Shown here piece after piece: positions 39,142-48,310 of a stretch of DNA of 64,000 nt. The notes under the pieces were generated by a model that had not been told where the DNA came from, searched no databases, and was given only the letters and a program-made list of their open reading frames with translations. This stretch comes from Bog-473 sp963728845. Its GTDB lineage: Bacteria; Actinomycetota; Acidimicrobiia; Acidimicrobiales; RAAP-2. How positions within the stretch are numbered: position 1 is the first letter of the stretch; each line of letters opens with the position of its first letter. The stretch covers positions 1 to 64,000 of the forward strand of contig CAVSLS010000028.1 in the NCBI GenBank assembly GCA_963728845.1, read 5' to 3'. Position numbers and translations under genes: made by a program.

Positions 39142-39915
39142 ATGGGCACGGGCGACGCCACCGGTCAGCTCGTCGTCACGCGACGTGCCGGGCGCGTGCT
39201 GACCATCTCCATGGAGCGCAGCGCCAAGCGCAACGCCATCGACCGGGACATGGCCGACGCGCTCGATGCGGCCCTGAACGAGCTGGACGACGACGACCAA
39301 CTCTGGGCGGGCATCCTGACCGGGACGGGGGACGTGTTCAGTGCCGGAAGCGATCTGACCGCCGGCGGTGACTACGTCACCGGCCGGGGCGGCGAGTACG
39401 GCATCATCCGGCGCCGGCGCCGCAAGCCGTTGATCGCGGCCGTCGAGGGCCCCGCGTTGGGCGGTGGCCTCGAGATCGTGCTGGCCTGCGACCTCGTCGT
39501 CGCCGCCCGCACCGCCCGCTTCGGGCTGCCCGAGGTGGGCATCGGCGTGGTGCCGACGTGCGCCGGGCTGTTCCGGACCCCGCGGGCGCTGCCACTCAAC
39601 CTGGCCCGCCAGCTGATCCTCACCGGCCGCCCGATACCGGCGCAACGGGCCTACGAGGCAGGGTTCGTCAACGTGCTTGCCGACCCGGGTGAAGCTCTCC
39701 TGGAGGCTGAGACTCTGGCGGAGCAGATCTGCGCCAACGCCCCCGTCTCGGTGCAGGCATGCCTCGCCGCCGTCAACGACCTCGTCGCAGCCGACGACGA
39801 GCTCGGCTGGGAGCAAACGGAACGTGCGTTGCGCGCAGCCGCGCGTTCGGCCGACGCACGTGAGGGCGTCGCCGCCTTCCTGGAGAAGCGGCCTGCCGTC
39901 TGGTCCGGTCGCTGA
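39142..39915 (+). CDS. Enoyl-CoA hydratase/isomerase (crotonase family)
   Basis: A 257-residue crotonase. The oxyanion-hole sequences AGSDLTAGGDY and GPALGGGLEIVLACD are clear, and both acids used for hydration in classical enoyl-CoA hydratases are kept (Glu in GGGLE and Glu in GLPEVGIG). The C-terminus (VAAFLEKRPAVWSGR) is the usual one. It probably hydrates an enoyl-CoA in fatty acid or side-chain oxidation; substrate unknown. It is a single gene behind the opposite-strand MmcQ-like gene. ATG 39142 fits the family. Confidence 0.9.
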   Translation: MGTGDATGQLVVTRRAGRVLTISMERSAKRNAIDRDMADALDAALNELDDDDQLWAGILTGTGDVFSAGSDLTAGGDYVTGRGGEYGIIRRRRRKPLIAAVEGPALGGGLEIVLACDLVVAARTARFGLPEVGIGVVPTCAGLFRTPRALPLNLARQLILTGRPIPAQRAYEAGFVNVLADPGEALLEAETLAEQICANAPVSVQACLAAVNDLVAADDELGWEQTERALRAAARSADAREGVAAFLEKRPAVWSGR

Positions 39916-39950
39916 AGTGGCGCACCACCCGCCCGCGCACCTCGCGCCAC

Positions 39951-40445
39951 CTAGCGGGAACCTCGCTCCGTCTGCTTCCGCACGAAGCGAAGGATGGCGA
40001 TGTGCTTCTGCGTATCACGTTGCATCAGATCGACGAGGAGGTTCCAGAGCGAGACGTCCTTCACGGCGCTGATTTCGCGTTGGAGCTGTCGCAATTCGCG
40101 GGCGTCCCTTTCCTCGGCTCGCAAGAGATGCTTCGTCCCGTCCAGCACCACATCCCGGTCTGCTCGGACAAAATCGATGTCCGGCACAGCAGGGTCTTCT
40201 CTGCTCAGGGTGGCCTCCGTCTTGAGAGAGTTCGCAATCTCCAAGAAGAACTTGTGATGACGGATCTCATCCTCGATGAGAAGGTTCACGACGTAACGAA
40301 ACGCCTTCGATTCGGTCTGCTCTGCGACCGCCGAGTACTGCTCGAGCAAACTCCTCTCTGCCTGGACATGGCTCCACAGGTGGTCGAAGAGCTGTCGCTC
40401 GAAGACGGACAGGCCAGCAACCGACTCCCTCGTCGTATCGATCAT
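39951..40445 (-). CDS. Ferritin-like helical protein, uncharacterised
   Basis: A 164-residue, all-helical protein. Helix 1 has AERSLLEQYSAVAEQTE, helix 2 LLIEDEIRHHKFFLEI, helix 3 EERDARELRQLQREI and helix 4 LMQRDTQKHIAILRF. The acid/His spacing (Glu in helix 1, ExxxH in helix 2, DxxxH in helix 4) resembles the ferritin-like/rubrerythrin fold that binds a diiron centre. One or two ligands cannot be assigned with certainty. It may bind metal or act in oxidative stress; this is inference from fold only. Confidence 0.7.
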   Translation of the reverse strand: MIDTTRESVAGLSVFERQLFDHLWSHVQAERSLLEQYSAVAEQTESKAFRYVVNLLIEDEIRHHKFFLEIANSLKTEATLSREDPAVPDIDFVRADRDVVLDGTKHLLRAEERDARELRQLQREISAVKDVSLWNLLVDLMQRDTQKHIAILRFVRKQTERGSR

Positions 40446-40631
40446 GTCTTCTCCAGGTCGCCAGACTCGAACACCCGTCCTCCTCCCAGCCTCTCTTGCG
40501 CTTCACTATGGACCACTAGCGCCGAGTTCCAAGAGGAATTGGTCCCTATCCGACCCAGCCGCGGTCACCGATCCCAATGACGGAGCGACAAGCGCTCGGC
40601 GAGACCGATGATGCTCCGGTGCCTGGGCGAC

Positions 40632-40637
40632 TACCGT
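40632..40637 (+). promoter_or_regulatory. -10 box of the GH92 gene
   Basis: TACCGT lies seven bases before the ATG at 40645, the leaderless arrangement. Confidence 0.45.
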
Positions 40638-40644
40638 CGGCCCG

Positions 40645-43397
40645 ATGACCGGCGGGCGCTTCTCGAGGCGACGGCCGGCGATTGCCGCCGTTGCATTGGC
40701 GATGCTGGGCACGATGCTTCTCGGTCCGGCGCACGGCGGCGCCGGCGCACAGGCGCCGCCGGCCGGCCCCTCCCCGACCCGGCAGCACTCGTCCATCCGC
40801 TCGACGGCACCGGGACCGGGCCGGTGAACCCGGGCACCGTGGGCGAGTTCCCGGGGGCCGACGTCCCGTTCGGCATGATGCAGTGGAGTCCCGACACCTA
40901 CCCCGACGCCGTCCAGGCCGGTGGCGGGTATGCCTACACGGACAGCCGGATCAACGGCTTCAGCCTCACCCACCTCAGCGGCACCGGCTGCCCCTCCTAC
41001 CAGGACGTGCCCATCCTGCCCACCGAAGGCGACATCGGGAACAGTCCGCAGACCACGCGTTGCCTCGTTCTCGCACGGGCAGGAGCAGGCCAGTCCCGGT
41101 CGGTACCAGGTCAGGCTCGCTCCCACCTCGATCGCCGTCGCGCTCGCCGTCACGACGCGTACCGGCATCGCCCGATTTGCCTTTCCATCGGGCACGCAGT
41201 CCAACATCCTCTTCAAGGTGGCGGACAGCGCGAACCCCGTCTCCGCCTCGAGCGTGCGAATCGTCGGCCGCGACCAAGTCGAGGGTCAGGTCACCAGCGG
41301 GGGCTTCTGCCAGACAGGCACGAACTACACGCTCCACTTCGTCGCGCAGTTCAACCGACCCTTCTCGTCGGCCGGGAGCTGGACCGGTTCGGGCGCAGCG
41401 GCGGGGCGCACCAGCTGTGTGGGTACATCGTGCGGGGCGTTCGTGCAGCTTCGATACGACGACCCAGCGCGATGTCGTGATGAAGGTCGGCATCTCCTTC
41501 GTCAGCACCCACGACGCCCAGCAGAACCTCGCCACCGAGGACCCGGGCTGGTCGCTCTCCGCGGGTGAGCGCCCGAGCCCACGCGCGGTGGAACGCCCTG
41601 CTCGGACGCGTCGCCGCGCGGGGGGCGACGGCGGCCGAGGAGCACACCTTCTACACCGCGCTCTACCACTCGCTGCTCTTTCCGAACATCGTGTCGGACG
41701 TCAACGGCCAGTACGCCGGCAGTGACGGCCGCGTGCACACCGCACGCGGGCGGGACGAATACGCCAACTTCTCCGAGTGGGACATCTACCGCAGCGCCGT
41801 GCAGCTCGAGTCCCTGCTCGACCCCCACGACGTGGGCGACATGGTCCAGTCGTTGGTCGATGACGCCCAGCAGACGGGCTGGTTGCCGAAGTGGGCCATC
41901 GTCGGGGGGGACGAGTCCCAGGTCAACGGGGACTCGGCCGACCCCATCATCGCCGACGCGTACGCAATGGGCGTGCGCAACTTCGATGTCGCCGCGGCGC
42001 TCAACGCCATGGTCAAGGGTGCGACGCAGAGCGAAACGGGGCATGGACTCGAGATCGAGCGCCAGTACCTGGACCAGTACCTCTCCCAGCACTACGTCAA
42101 TGCAGGCTCCCTCGACCTCACGTCCATCGACTATTCGATCGGGGGCTCGGTGACCCTCGAGTACGCCATCGACGACTTCTCCATCGCCCGGGTCGCGTCG
42201 GCGCTCGGTGACAGCGCCCTGGCTGCGACCATGATGCGGCGCGGCGCCAACTGGGAGTATCTCTTCAACCCCGCAACCGGCTACGTCCAAGCGCGCGGGA
42301 GCGACGGCAGCTTCCCGCCCGGCCAGGCGTTCGAGGCGTCGCAGTTCGAACCCGGCGGGCAGCTGGGCTTCGAGGAGGGGAACGCCGTGCAGTACACCTG
42401 GTCGGTGCCGCAGGACCTGGCTGCGCTGGCCTCGCTGATGGGTGGCGACGCCGCCGCGGCGAGCAAGCTGACGACGTTCTTCACCTCGCTGAACGCGAGC
42501 CGTTACGCACCGTACGACTGGTCCGGCAACGAGCCCAGCGAGTGGGCACCGTGGGAGTTCGACTCCTTCGGCGCGCCCGACCAGAGCCAGGGCGCCGTCC
42601 GCTCCATCGTGAACGCCGAATATGCCGACGCGCCGGTCGACGAGCCCGGCAACGACGACCTGGGGGCGCTTTCCTCGTGGTACGTGTGGGCGGCCCTGGG
42701 GTTCTTCCCCGTGACCCCCGGCACGGCGAACCTGGCGCTCGCCAGCCCGCTCTTCCCTTCCGTGACCGTCTCGTTGCCCGATGGCCGCCGCCTCGTCGAG
42801 CACGCTCCGGGTGCGGCGGCCACCCGGCCCTTTGTCCATGCCCTGACCGTGGCCGGGGTGCCCCAGCCCGCACCGGCCCCTGCCGGCACCGGCTGCTCGG
42901 CGTCGAGCACGTCCGGGTCCGGCGCCGGGAGCCACGCTTGGGACCGTCCCTGGCTTCCGGCGTCGGTCCTGCGCACCGGAGCCACCCTGTCCTACACGCT
43001 GGCGTCCAGCCCCGACCCGACCTGGGCGTCGTCGCCGGCCGACAGCCCGCCGTCGTACGGCACCGGGCAGCTCCCTGCCGTCGGGTTCTCCCTGCCGAGC
43101 GGGGCGACGTCGGTGACCACCGGGCAGACCACGGCTGTCGAGATCGGTGCGGCCCCGGCGGGAGCGGAACCGACCACGGTGCGCTGGCGGGTGGCACCGC
43201 CTCCGAACGGGCTCGCGGCCTCCCCATCGTCGGGAACGCTGGCGCTCGCGCCCAGCTGCGGGTCCCCGCGCCCTGTCACCCAGTCACTGACCGTGACCGG
43301 CACCATCGCCGGGTCCTACTCGCTTCGGGTGGAGATGACCGCTGCCGGGGGCGTGGCACTCCCTCCGGTCGTGCTCGACGTCGCGGTGCAGCCCTGA
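40645..43397 (+). CDS. Secreted GH92 alpha-mannosidase-like glycosidase (several frameshifts)
   Basis: A secreted glycoside hydrolase of the GH92 family. The N-terminus is a signal peptide (AIAAVALAMLGTMLLG). The substrate domain shows VNPGTVGEFPGADVPFGMMQ, HLSGTGCPSYQDVPILP and GTRTGIARFAFPSG; the long (alpha/alpha)6 catalytic domain from about 41565 shows FYTALYHSLLFPNIVSDVNG, the GNEPSEWAPW loop and GNDDLGALSSWYVWAALGFF, and ends with a beta domain. The second half is one intact frame of about 610 codons; the first 900 bases need about four frame changes (near 40780, 41060, 41450, 41560). GH92 enzymes act mostly on alpha-mannosides and use calcium. Confidence 0.86.
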
Positions 43398-43412
43398 GGT
43401 GACGTGCACGGG

Positions 43413-43728
43413 TCATGGCCCGGCGCCGGCAGCACAGGGATCGAAGACATTCCGGGTTTGACCAGGACTGTCTTCGGGGGCGGGCCGGATGGGGCGCCGG
43501 CTGCGCCAGGCCTCTACTTGGCCTGGTGCGAAAAGCTTCAACAAGTTGCTCGAGGTTGGTGATCGTCTGATTGAGGCTATTGACTTGGACATTCAGGCTG
43601 TTGACTTCCGTCCGCAAATGGTGGAGTTCATATCCAGCCACCGCGAATCCAATCACGACGACGAAGGCCAGGATCGCGACCGCATACCACACGGAAAGTT
43701 TTGCGTATGGAGCTCGTTGACGACGCAT
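43413..43728 (-). CDS. Small membrane protein with coiled coil (one probable frameshift)
   Basis: MRRQRAPYAKLSVWYAVAIL begins the protein; one membrane segment is followed by a heptad-like stretch HHLRTEVNSLNVQVNSLNQTI with Leu/Val and Asn at regular spacing, suggesting a short extracellular or cytosolic coiled coil. Removing one base at GTTGAAGC (near 43538) gives an end KLFAPGQVEAWRSRRPIRPA and a TGA at 43413-43415, just short of the converging GH92 gene. The unmodified frame would run into that gene. Function unknown. Confidence 0.6.
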
Positions 43729-43844
43729 ATCACCATCCTCGGAGTGGGCACGGGCAGGGGGAGAGTAATGCCTGGGCCGCGCGAATGTCAGGCGCACCGC
43801 CGCTGAGCCGCTTTCGGCAATTGCCGGGCGGTCTGGCCTGCAGA

Positions 43845-44291
43845 TCATTCGTCTCGGTCGGCCCCTCTCGGCGTGCCACGCGGCCCGCACACCGCAAGTG
43901 TGCGACTCGCGAGCAGTGGAACCCTACGTTGCCCGTCGTTCAGGGCCTGCGAGTGGTAGTCGATCAGTCCGAGGAGACGTCCGAGGCGGACCATGGCGAG
44001 CTTGGTGTCCGCCCAAGGCTCGGTGGTGGCGAGCTGCGCCGTGCGCACGACCTCCGCGCACGCCTCGAGCAGGTGAGCAACGTGTCCGGCGAGATCCTGG
44101 TCGGGGCACGGGTTCGCAGCCAGCCATGTCGTGGCATCCGTCGTGGCCGCCTGGAGCTCGTCGGTCGCAGCCAACATGGTGGCCTGGTTCAGGGCGATCG
44201 AAGCGAGGAATCGATCCTCGGCGGCGTTGACTCGTTGCAGGACATCCCTCGCCTGCGCGCGCCACAGATGTGTCATGGATTCCATGCTCAT
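43845..44291 (-). CDS. Small helical protein, paralogue A
   Basis: About 148 residues, beginning MSMESMTHLWRAQARDVLQR. The core NAAEDRFLASIALNQATMLA, then DELQAATTDATTWLAANPCP and VVRTAQLATTEPWADTKLA is clearly related to the protein at 46555-46917. Shared positions include AA.DEL.AA..DAT.W, the PCPD/TCPD turn, CAEV, TAQ and the ending D(Y/S)HSQ/SL. It is predicted all-helical with no membrane segment or signal. I do not recognise the family. A dioxygenase gene lies between the two copies. ATG 44291 is one of three closely spaced starts. Confidence 0.7.
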   Translation of the reverse strand: MSMESMTHLWRAQARDVLQRVNAAEDRFLASIALNQATMLAATDELQAATTDATTWLAANPCPDQDLAGHVAHLLEACAEVVRTAQLATTEPWADTKLAMVRLGRLLGLIDYHSQALNDGQRRVPLLASRTLAVCGPRGTPRGADRDE

Positions 44292-44435
44292 GATGGTCCA
44301 GGTGGGGCCTGGGACGCCCTCGGGTACGCACGCCCCGCCATCGATTGTGGCGGTCGCCGTCACTTCCACCAAGGGCCGTTTGGACCAGAGCCCCTCAAAC
44401 AATCGACAACGTTTCCGCCATCTCGATGCGCCGCC

Positions 44436-44455
44436 ATCGCATCGCATCGCATCGC
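44436..44455 (+). repeat. (ATCGC)4 microsatellite
   Basis: Four perfect copies of ATCGC in the non-coding stretch upstream of paralogue A. The repeat is short and may be chance. Confidence 0.8.
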
Positions 44456-44752
44456 AGAGTCGCACCGAGGACGCTCTCCCCAGCGAGACGTCCTTCCGGT
44501 CGCGAGGTGCGGGTGCGGGCGCTTCGATCGCGGGATCCCTTTCTCGGGTGCCGCGGATCGTCGCTGGCTGGCCGGCGTGCCGGCGGTGAGAGAGCCTGAC
44601 ATCCGCCCGACCATCCGGTGATGACGATCTCATCCGGATCGGCCGGGTTCACCCGACAACGAAATGCTCTGGTCCAGCCTGCTCCGGGACCGCCGAGTTT
44701 CCGCCCGTGTGGGCGGGTCCGGGACGGTCAGCAGTCTCGGAACGCGATGAGA

Positions 44753-44798
44753 GGGGCGGGGTGGAGTCTCCCCGACCTGCCCCGATCCACCCCGCCCC
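44753..44798. other. 13-bp perfect inverted repeat
   Basis: GGGGCGGGGTGGA (44753-44765) and TCCACCCCGCCCC (44786-44798) flank a 20-base loop in a 900-base stretch (44292-45196) without a credible gene. It could form a strong stem in either transcript. No T-run follows, so a classical terminator is doubtful. Apart from this, the microsatellite and a small CCGCCC/GGGCGG hairpin at 44701-44716, I see nothing in the stretch. Confidence 0.6.
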
Positions 44799-45184
44799 AC
44801 GACTGAGTGTGGGCGATGTGCGAGGGTGCCGAGTAGAGCCGTTCGATCCCCCCAGCACAACGGAGGCACAACTTCGTCAGCGAACGGCTGCTGGCTGGTT
44901 AGCCTTTCTCCGAGCGTAACGATCTCCACCCTCCCCTTTCCCCCCGGGCGGGGTCGTTACGCGCCCTCGCTGCCCTGCTCCTCGGCAGCGATGATCCCGC
45001 CGAAGTCGGCACCCTTCTCACCGTGGCTCGGGTCTGACGGCCCGCCCGGTGGCTGGGAGACCGTGGCGTCCCGGCCCCTCGACTGCCGTCCGAGTGCGTT
45101 GGAGCGCCGGCGACCGTGTCGGAGGCGGGCGGGGTGAACACCGCCGACCCGGGTTCGCCCGGGCCGCCGACAACTGGGTACTGC

Positions 45185-45190
45185 TACGTT
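45185..45190 (+). promoter_or_regulatory. -10 box of PhyH gene 1
   Basis: TACGTT lies six bases before the GTG at 45197; this decides the start and implies a leaderless mRNA. Confidence 0.5.
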
Positions 45191-45196
45191 TCGGTC

Positions 45197-46399
45197 GTGG
45201 AGCAGGAACGATTCGGTCCGATCGACTTCGACCAGTTCCACCGAGAGGAGCTGCCCACGCTCCTGGCGAGGCGGGGTGCCATCTTCTCCGAGACAGACGC
45301 CGAGGTCGTCCGCCCGCTGGGCTTTCAGCTCTCGGACGGTAGGTCCTACACCTACGTGCCCGAAGGAAGGACGTTCACGGTTCGGCGCGGCACAGGCGGC
45401 GCGCAGACCGTCGTCGAGCTCTCCCACGACTCATGGTGTGCCTTCGCGTGGGAACTCAAGACATGTTTCGCACTCCTGTACGCCGACCAACTGACGGTCC
45501 GCAGCGGTACCTTCGGCCAGCTGGCGCGCTGGGAGCCATCGCTTCGTGTCGCCTTTAGCGATCAAGCCCTGTTCGACCTCGACCACCCGGCCCGCATAGA
45601 GGACGAAGCCGGATGCGAAGTGGACCTCACGAAGAGCTTCACCCTCGAGGATCCTGTGGCCGAGACGCGGGGATACCTGCACAGAGTGGGATTCGTGCAT
45701 CTACGTGCAGTCCTGGACGCGGCCGAGATCGCAGCGCTCAACTCCGACGTCAGCGACGCACTCGGTCGGGCGCGACCCGACGACCGGAGATCCTGGTGGA
45801 CGACGGTCGACCGGCGCGAGGTGTGCAATCGGGTGAACTATCTCGACGACGGGTCTGCCCGGATCGGCGCGCTGGGTGCCGACCCCCGGTTCCTCGCCAT
45901 CGCCGCGCTTGGAGGCACCGACCTCCGTGATGCCCACGACCGTCTCGATGGGAACAGTGTCGTGATAAAGGTACCCGGGTCCGAAGGGGGGCTGGCCGAC
46001 CTGCCGTGGCACCGCGATTGCGGCATGGGCGGCCACCCGGTGAAGTGCCCCTTGCTCAACGTGGGGATCCAGCTCGACGCGGCAACGGCGGACACCGGGC
46101 AGCTCCAGATGATCCCGGGCTCCCATTTGGGAACTTCCCGGTTGCCAAATGCCTGCGAGGCCGAGAGGCATCCGGTCGTGGCCCTCACGACAGAGCCGGG
46201 CGACGTCACCGTGCACTTCGGTCACACCCTGCACGCGGCCCCGCCACCGAATGACGCGCACGCTCGGGGCAGGCGGGCGCTGTACCTCACGTTCGTGCCC
46301 CCGTTGACGTTCGAGATGGTCGGCCCCGGGCAGGGGTACAACGACGTGCTCTTCACCAGGAGTGAGGGGCGGGTGCAGCACGTCGACCAATTCAGCTGA
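45197..46399 (+). CDS. PhyH-family 2-oxoglutarate/iron dioxygenase with N-terminal extension
   Basis: A protein of 400 residues. The first 180 residues form an extra domain (PIDFDQFHREELPTLLARRG, FTVRRGTGGAQTVVELSHDS) not seen in simple PhyH proteins. The C-terminal half is a phytanoyl-CoA dioxygenase-type cupin with LHRVGFVHLRAVLDAAEIAA, the iron site His-x-Asp in LPWHRDCGMGG, the distal His in VHFGHTLHAAPPP and an Arg in GRRALYLTF for 2-oxoglutarate. It should hydroxylate an unknown substrate. The extended frame goes back to GTG 45116, but the -10 box supports 45197. It sits between two paralogous small genes on the other strand. Confidence 0.86.
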   Translation: MEQERFGPIDFDQFHREELPTLLARRGAIFSETDAEVVRPLGFQLSDGRSYTYVPEGRTFTVRRGTGGAQTVVELSHDSWCAFAWELKTCFALLYADQLTVRSGTFGQLARWEPSLRVAFSDQALFDLDHPARIEDEAGCEVDLTKSFTLEDPVAETRGYLHRVGFVHLRAVLDAAEIAALNSDVSDALGRARPDDRRSWWTTVDRREVCNRVNYLDDGSARIGALGADPRFLAIAALGGTDLRDAHDRLDGNSVVIKVPGSEGGLADLPWHRDCGMGGHPVKCPLLNVGIQLDAATADTGQLQMIPGSHLGTSRLPNACEAERHPVVALTTEPGDVTVHFGHTLHAAPPPNDAHARGRRALYLTFVPPLTFEMVGPGQGYNDVLFTRSEGRVQHVDQFS

Positions 46400-46554
46400 G
46401 AAGGGGTATCGGTACGAGGGTGGAGCAGGCCGGTAGGGCTCACACGAGTACGTACCATCGCGGGCTGACGCGCGAACCGGTTCAGGGCGAGGAAAGAGTA
46501 GGTCGGCTCTGCGACACCAGGGCGGCCGCGAGCTCGGGGACCCTGCCTGAGGTG

Positions 46555-46917
46555 CTACCAGTTGTCCAAAGAATGTGAGTCGATCTCGATAGCCGCCAAG
46601 AGGTTTCCCAAACGGTCGAGCACCGCCCCGATGTCGCCAGAAGGATGTGTAATCGCCCGCTGCGCTGTGAGCGCCACTTCGGCGCATGTCATCAGCATGG
46701 TGGCAACACGCGATCCCAGGTCCAGATCTGGGCAGGTGTTCGTCGACATCCAGGCCGTGGCATCTCGGGCGGCTGCGCCGAGCTCGTCCGCCGCCGCCAG
46801 GACGGTGATTTCGTTTGCCTTCAGCGACGCCGAGAAGCGACGCTCGGCGCCGGTCACGCATCTCAGGGAGGGCGTCGCCCTGATGAGCCAGTCCTGTCCA
46901 GTTCGTCCTTTGTCCAT
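46555..46917 (-). CDS. Small helical protein, paralogue B
   Basis: About 120 residues, MDKGRTGQDWLIRATPSLRC at the start, then ERRFSASLKANEITVLAAAD, ELGAAARDATAWMSTNTCPD and CAEVALTAQRAITHPSGDI. This matches paralogue A at 43845-44291 along most of its length; the shared pattern is given there. The ATG at 46917 is preceded by AGGA; a TTG at 46929 is also in frame. There is no membrane segment. The region from 46930 to 47229 between this gene and the methyltransferase holds nothing I can support. Confidence 0.7.
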   Translation of the reverse strand: MDKGRTGQDWLIRATPSLRCVTGAERRFSASLKANEITVLAAADELGAAARDATAWMSTNTCPDLDLGSRVATMLMTCAEVALTAQRAITHPSGDIGAVLDRLGNLLAAIEIDSHSLDNW

Positions 46918-47229
46918 GGTCCTAAGCAATATGTGAGAGCGTCCGACCCTCCATAGTGTCGATCGAACGGGGGTCGCACAATGGGGTGAGGTCGATGATG
47001 GCCGGGACCTGCGGCGACGTGGAGCACGCTCGGGACACTCCGTCGGGCGCTGTTCGCGGAGTCGTCACGTCGTATGCCCAGCCGTCACGCCGCACCGAAC
47101 GGTCCGGGCGGTTTGTGCCGGTTCCGTCCCGTCAGCTCCATTCCGGCGAAAGGGCCCGACGTGTCAGCATCCACACTGAGGGTGGTGATGATCCGAGCGA
47201 GCACGGAGTCATCGACAGCCGGCCCGTCC

Positions 47230-47886
47230 TCAATCGGTGCGAACCACTCCGGGCGCCGACCCCATCACGCACGCTGCTGGTGGCGAAAGGTCCAACGTAT
47301 CGACACGGATCGAATCGAAACCCGCCATTTCAAGGGCTTCGACGATTTGCGCTGCCGCAGCAGCCGTTGTCTCGGCGGTGGCGCCCGGACACCTCGGCTG
47401 CGAGACGATCGCAATGAGGCCTCTGTTGCGCAGCAGACCCGCGAGCATTTTCAGCGTCGATGCTGGCTGTGACCACATTCCCATGTTGTTGACAGCCAAG
47501 ATCTTGTCGAACGGGGGTTCGAGGCCGGGTGGATCGTCGATCGAGGCAACGGTGAGCGACACTCTGCCCAGACGGATCGCCGCGGCGTTGCGACGCGCAG
47601 CCTGGGCACGCATCACGGCAGACCGATCGATGCCGAAGACCTGGCCACGAGGAGCCCTCCTTGCGATCTCTCGGATGGCGATACCAGGTCCGAACCCAAT
47701 CTCAAGCACACGATCAGAGGTTCGTACGTCCATGAGTGACACCGCCCAGATGTTGCGCTTGCGATTCGAAGGTCGCAGCGCCATCTCCCAACCAACGAGG
47801 CACCCCGGCAGTCCGCGGGGATTCATGAACTGAGAGACGATCCTCCTACCGAGTTGCTCCTTGATGCTCATGGTCGATGTGTACAT
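47230..47886 (-). CDS. Class I SAM-dependent methyltransferase
   Basis: About 218 residues. SAM-binding motif I is DRVLEIGFGPGIAIREIARR, motif II acid is in VFGIDRSAVM, and FDKILAVNNMGMWSQP covers motif IV. The start of the protein (GRRIVSQFMNPRGLPGCLVG) is typical of UbiE-like small-molecule methyltransferases in actinobacteria. Substrate unknown. ATG 47886 lies directly after two tandem 11-base repeats. Ordinary base composition. Confidence 0.86.
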   Translation of the reverse strand: MYTSTMSIKEQLGRRIVSQFMNPRGLPGCLVGWEMALRPSNRKRNIWAVSLMDVRTSDRVLEIGFGPGIAIREIARRAPRGQVFGIDRSAVMRAQAARRNAAAIRLGRVSLTVASIDDPPGLEPPFDKILAVNNMGMWSQPASTLKMLAGLLRNRGLIAIVSQPRCPGATAETTAAAAAQIVEALEMAGFDSIRVDTLDLSPPAACVMGSAPGVVRTD

Positions 47887-47908
47887 CTTCAAGTCAACTT
47901 CAAGTCAA
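47887..47908. repeat. Two perfect tandem 11-bp repeats at the methyltransferase start
   Basis: CTTCAAGTCAA occurs twice without gap (47887-47897 and 47898-47908), ending right at the start codon (TTGACTTGAAG twice on the coding strand). It is placed where a regulator would block transcription or translation. The next 400 bases (to 48298) hold no gene I can support. Confidence 0.75.
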
Positions 47909-48298
47909 GTCCCTGAAGTGCGACGATGAGGCACCGCCATCGATCTCGAGGGGTCTCCCCTCTCTGGAGAGCGCCGCCCCCGACGTCGTAGCGAGATGAG
48001 CCAGCGACTCAGCAGACAGAGGAGGGAACGCCCGTCAGGAGAGCTCTGATCGAAACATCGAAGGCACCGGGCCTCATGGTCGAGATCAATTGCCCGTGCG
48101 CCGGTCGGATGTCACCGACGAATCGCCGCCCAAGAGAGAACTCGGTCGGAAGCCTTCATAGTCGGTGGAAGTCTCCGACCTGACCCGATGCTGGCGTTCG
48201 GCGCATCAGCGCCTGTCGGTAGTCTCGGCCCTCGGATTCTGAGCCTTGAACCGCTCGATGCGCCCCGAACCTCCGCCCATCTGGGCTCCCCGTTTCCT

Positions 48299-48304
48299 TA
48301 GAAT
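48299..48304 (+). promoter_or_regulatory. -10 box of the TIGR03085-like gene
   Basis: TAGAAT lies exactly six bases before the ATG at 48311, a clear leaderless promoter. Confidence 0.55.
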
Positions 48305-48310
48305 GCGCTC

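Noticed and set aside
44436..44455. CRISPR-like repeat
   Set aside because: Only a 5-base unit repeated four times without spacers.
46956..47417. Plus-strand frame of 153 codons
   Set aside because: Half is antisense to the methyltransferase, and the rest has no codon bias, RBS or motif.
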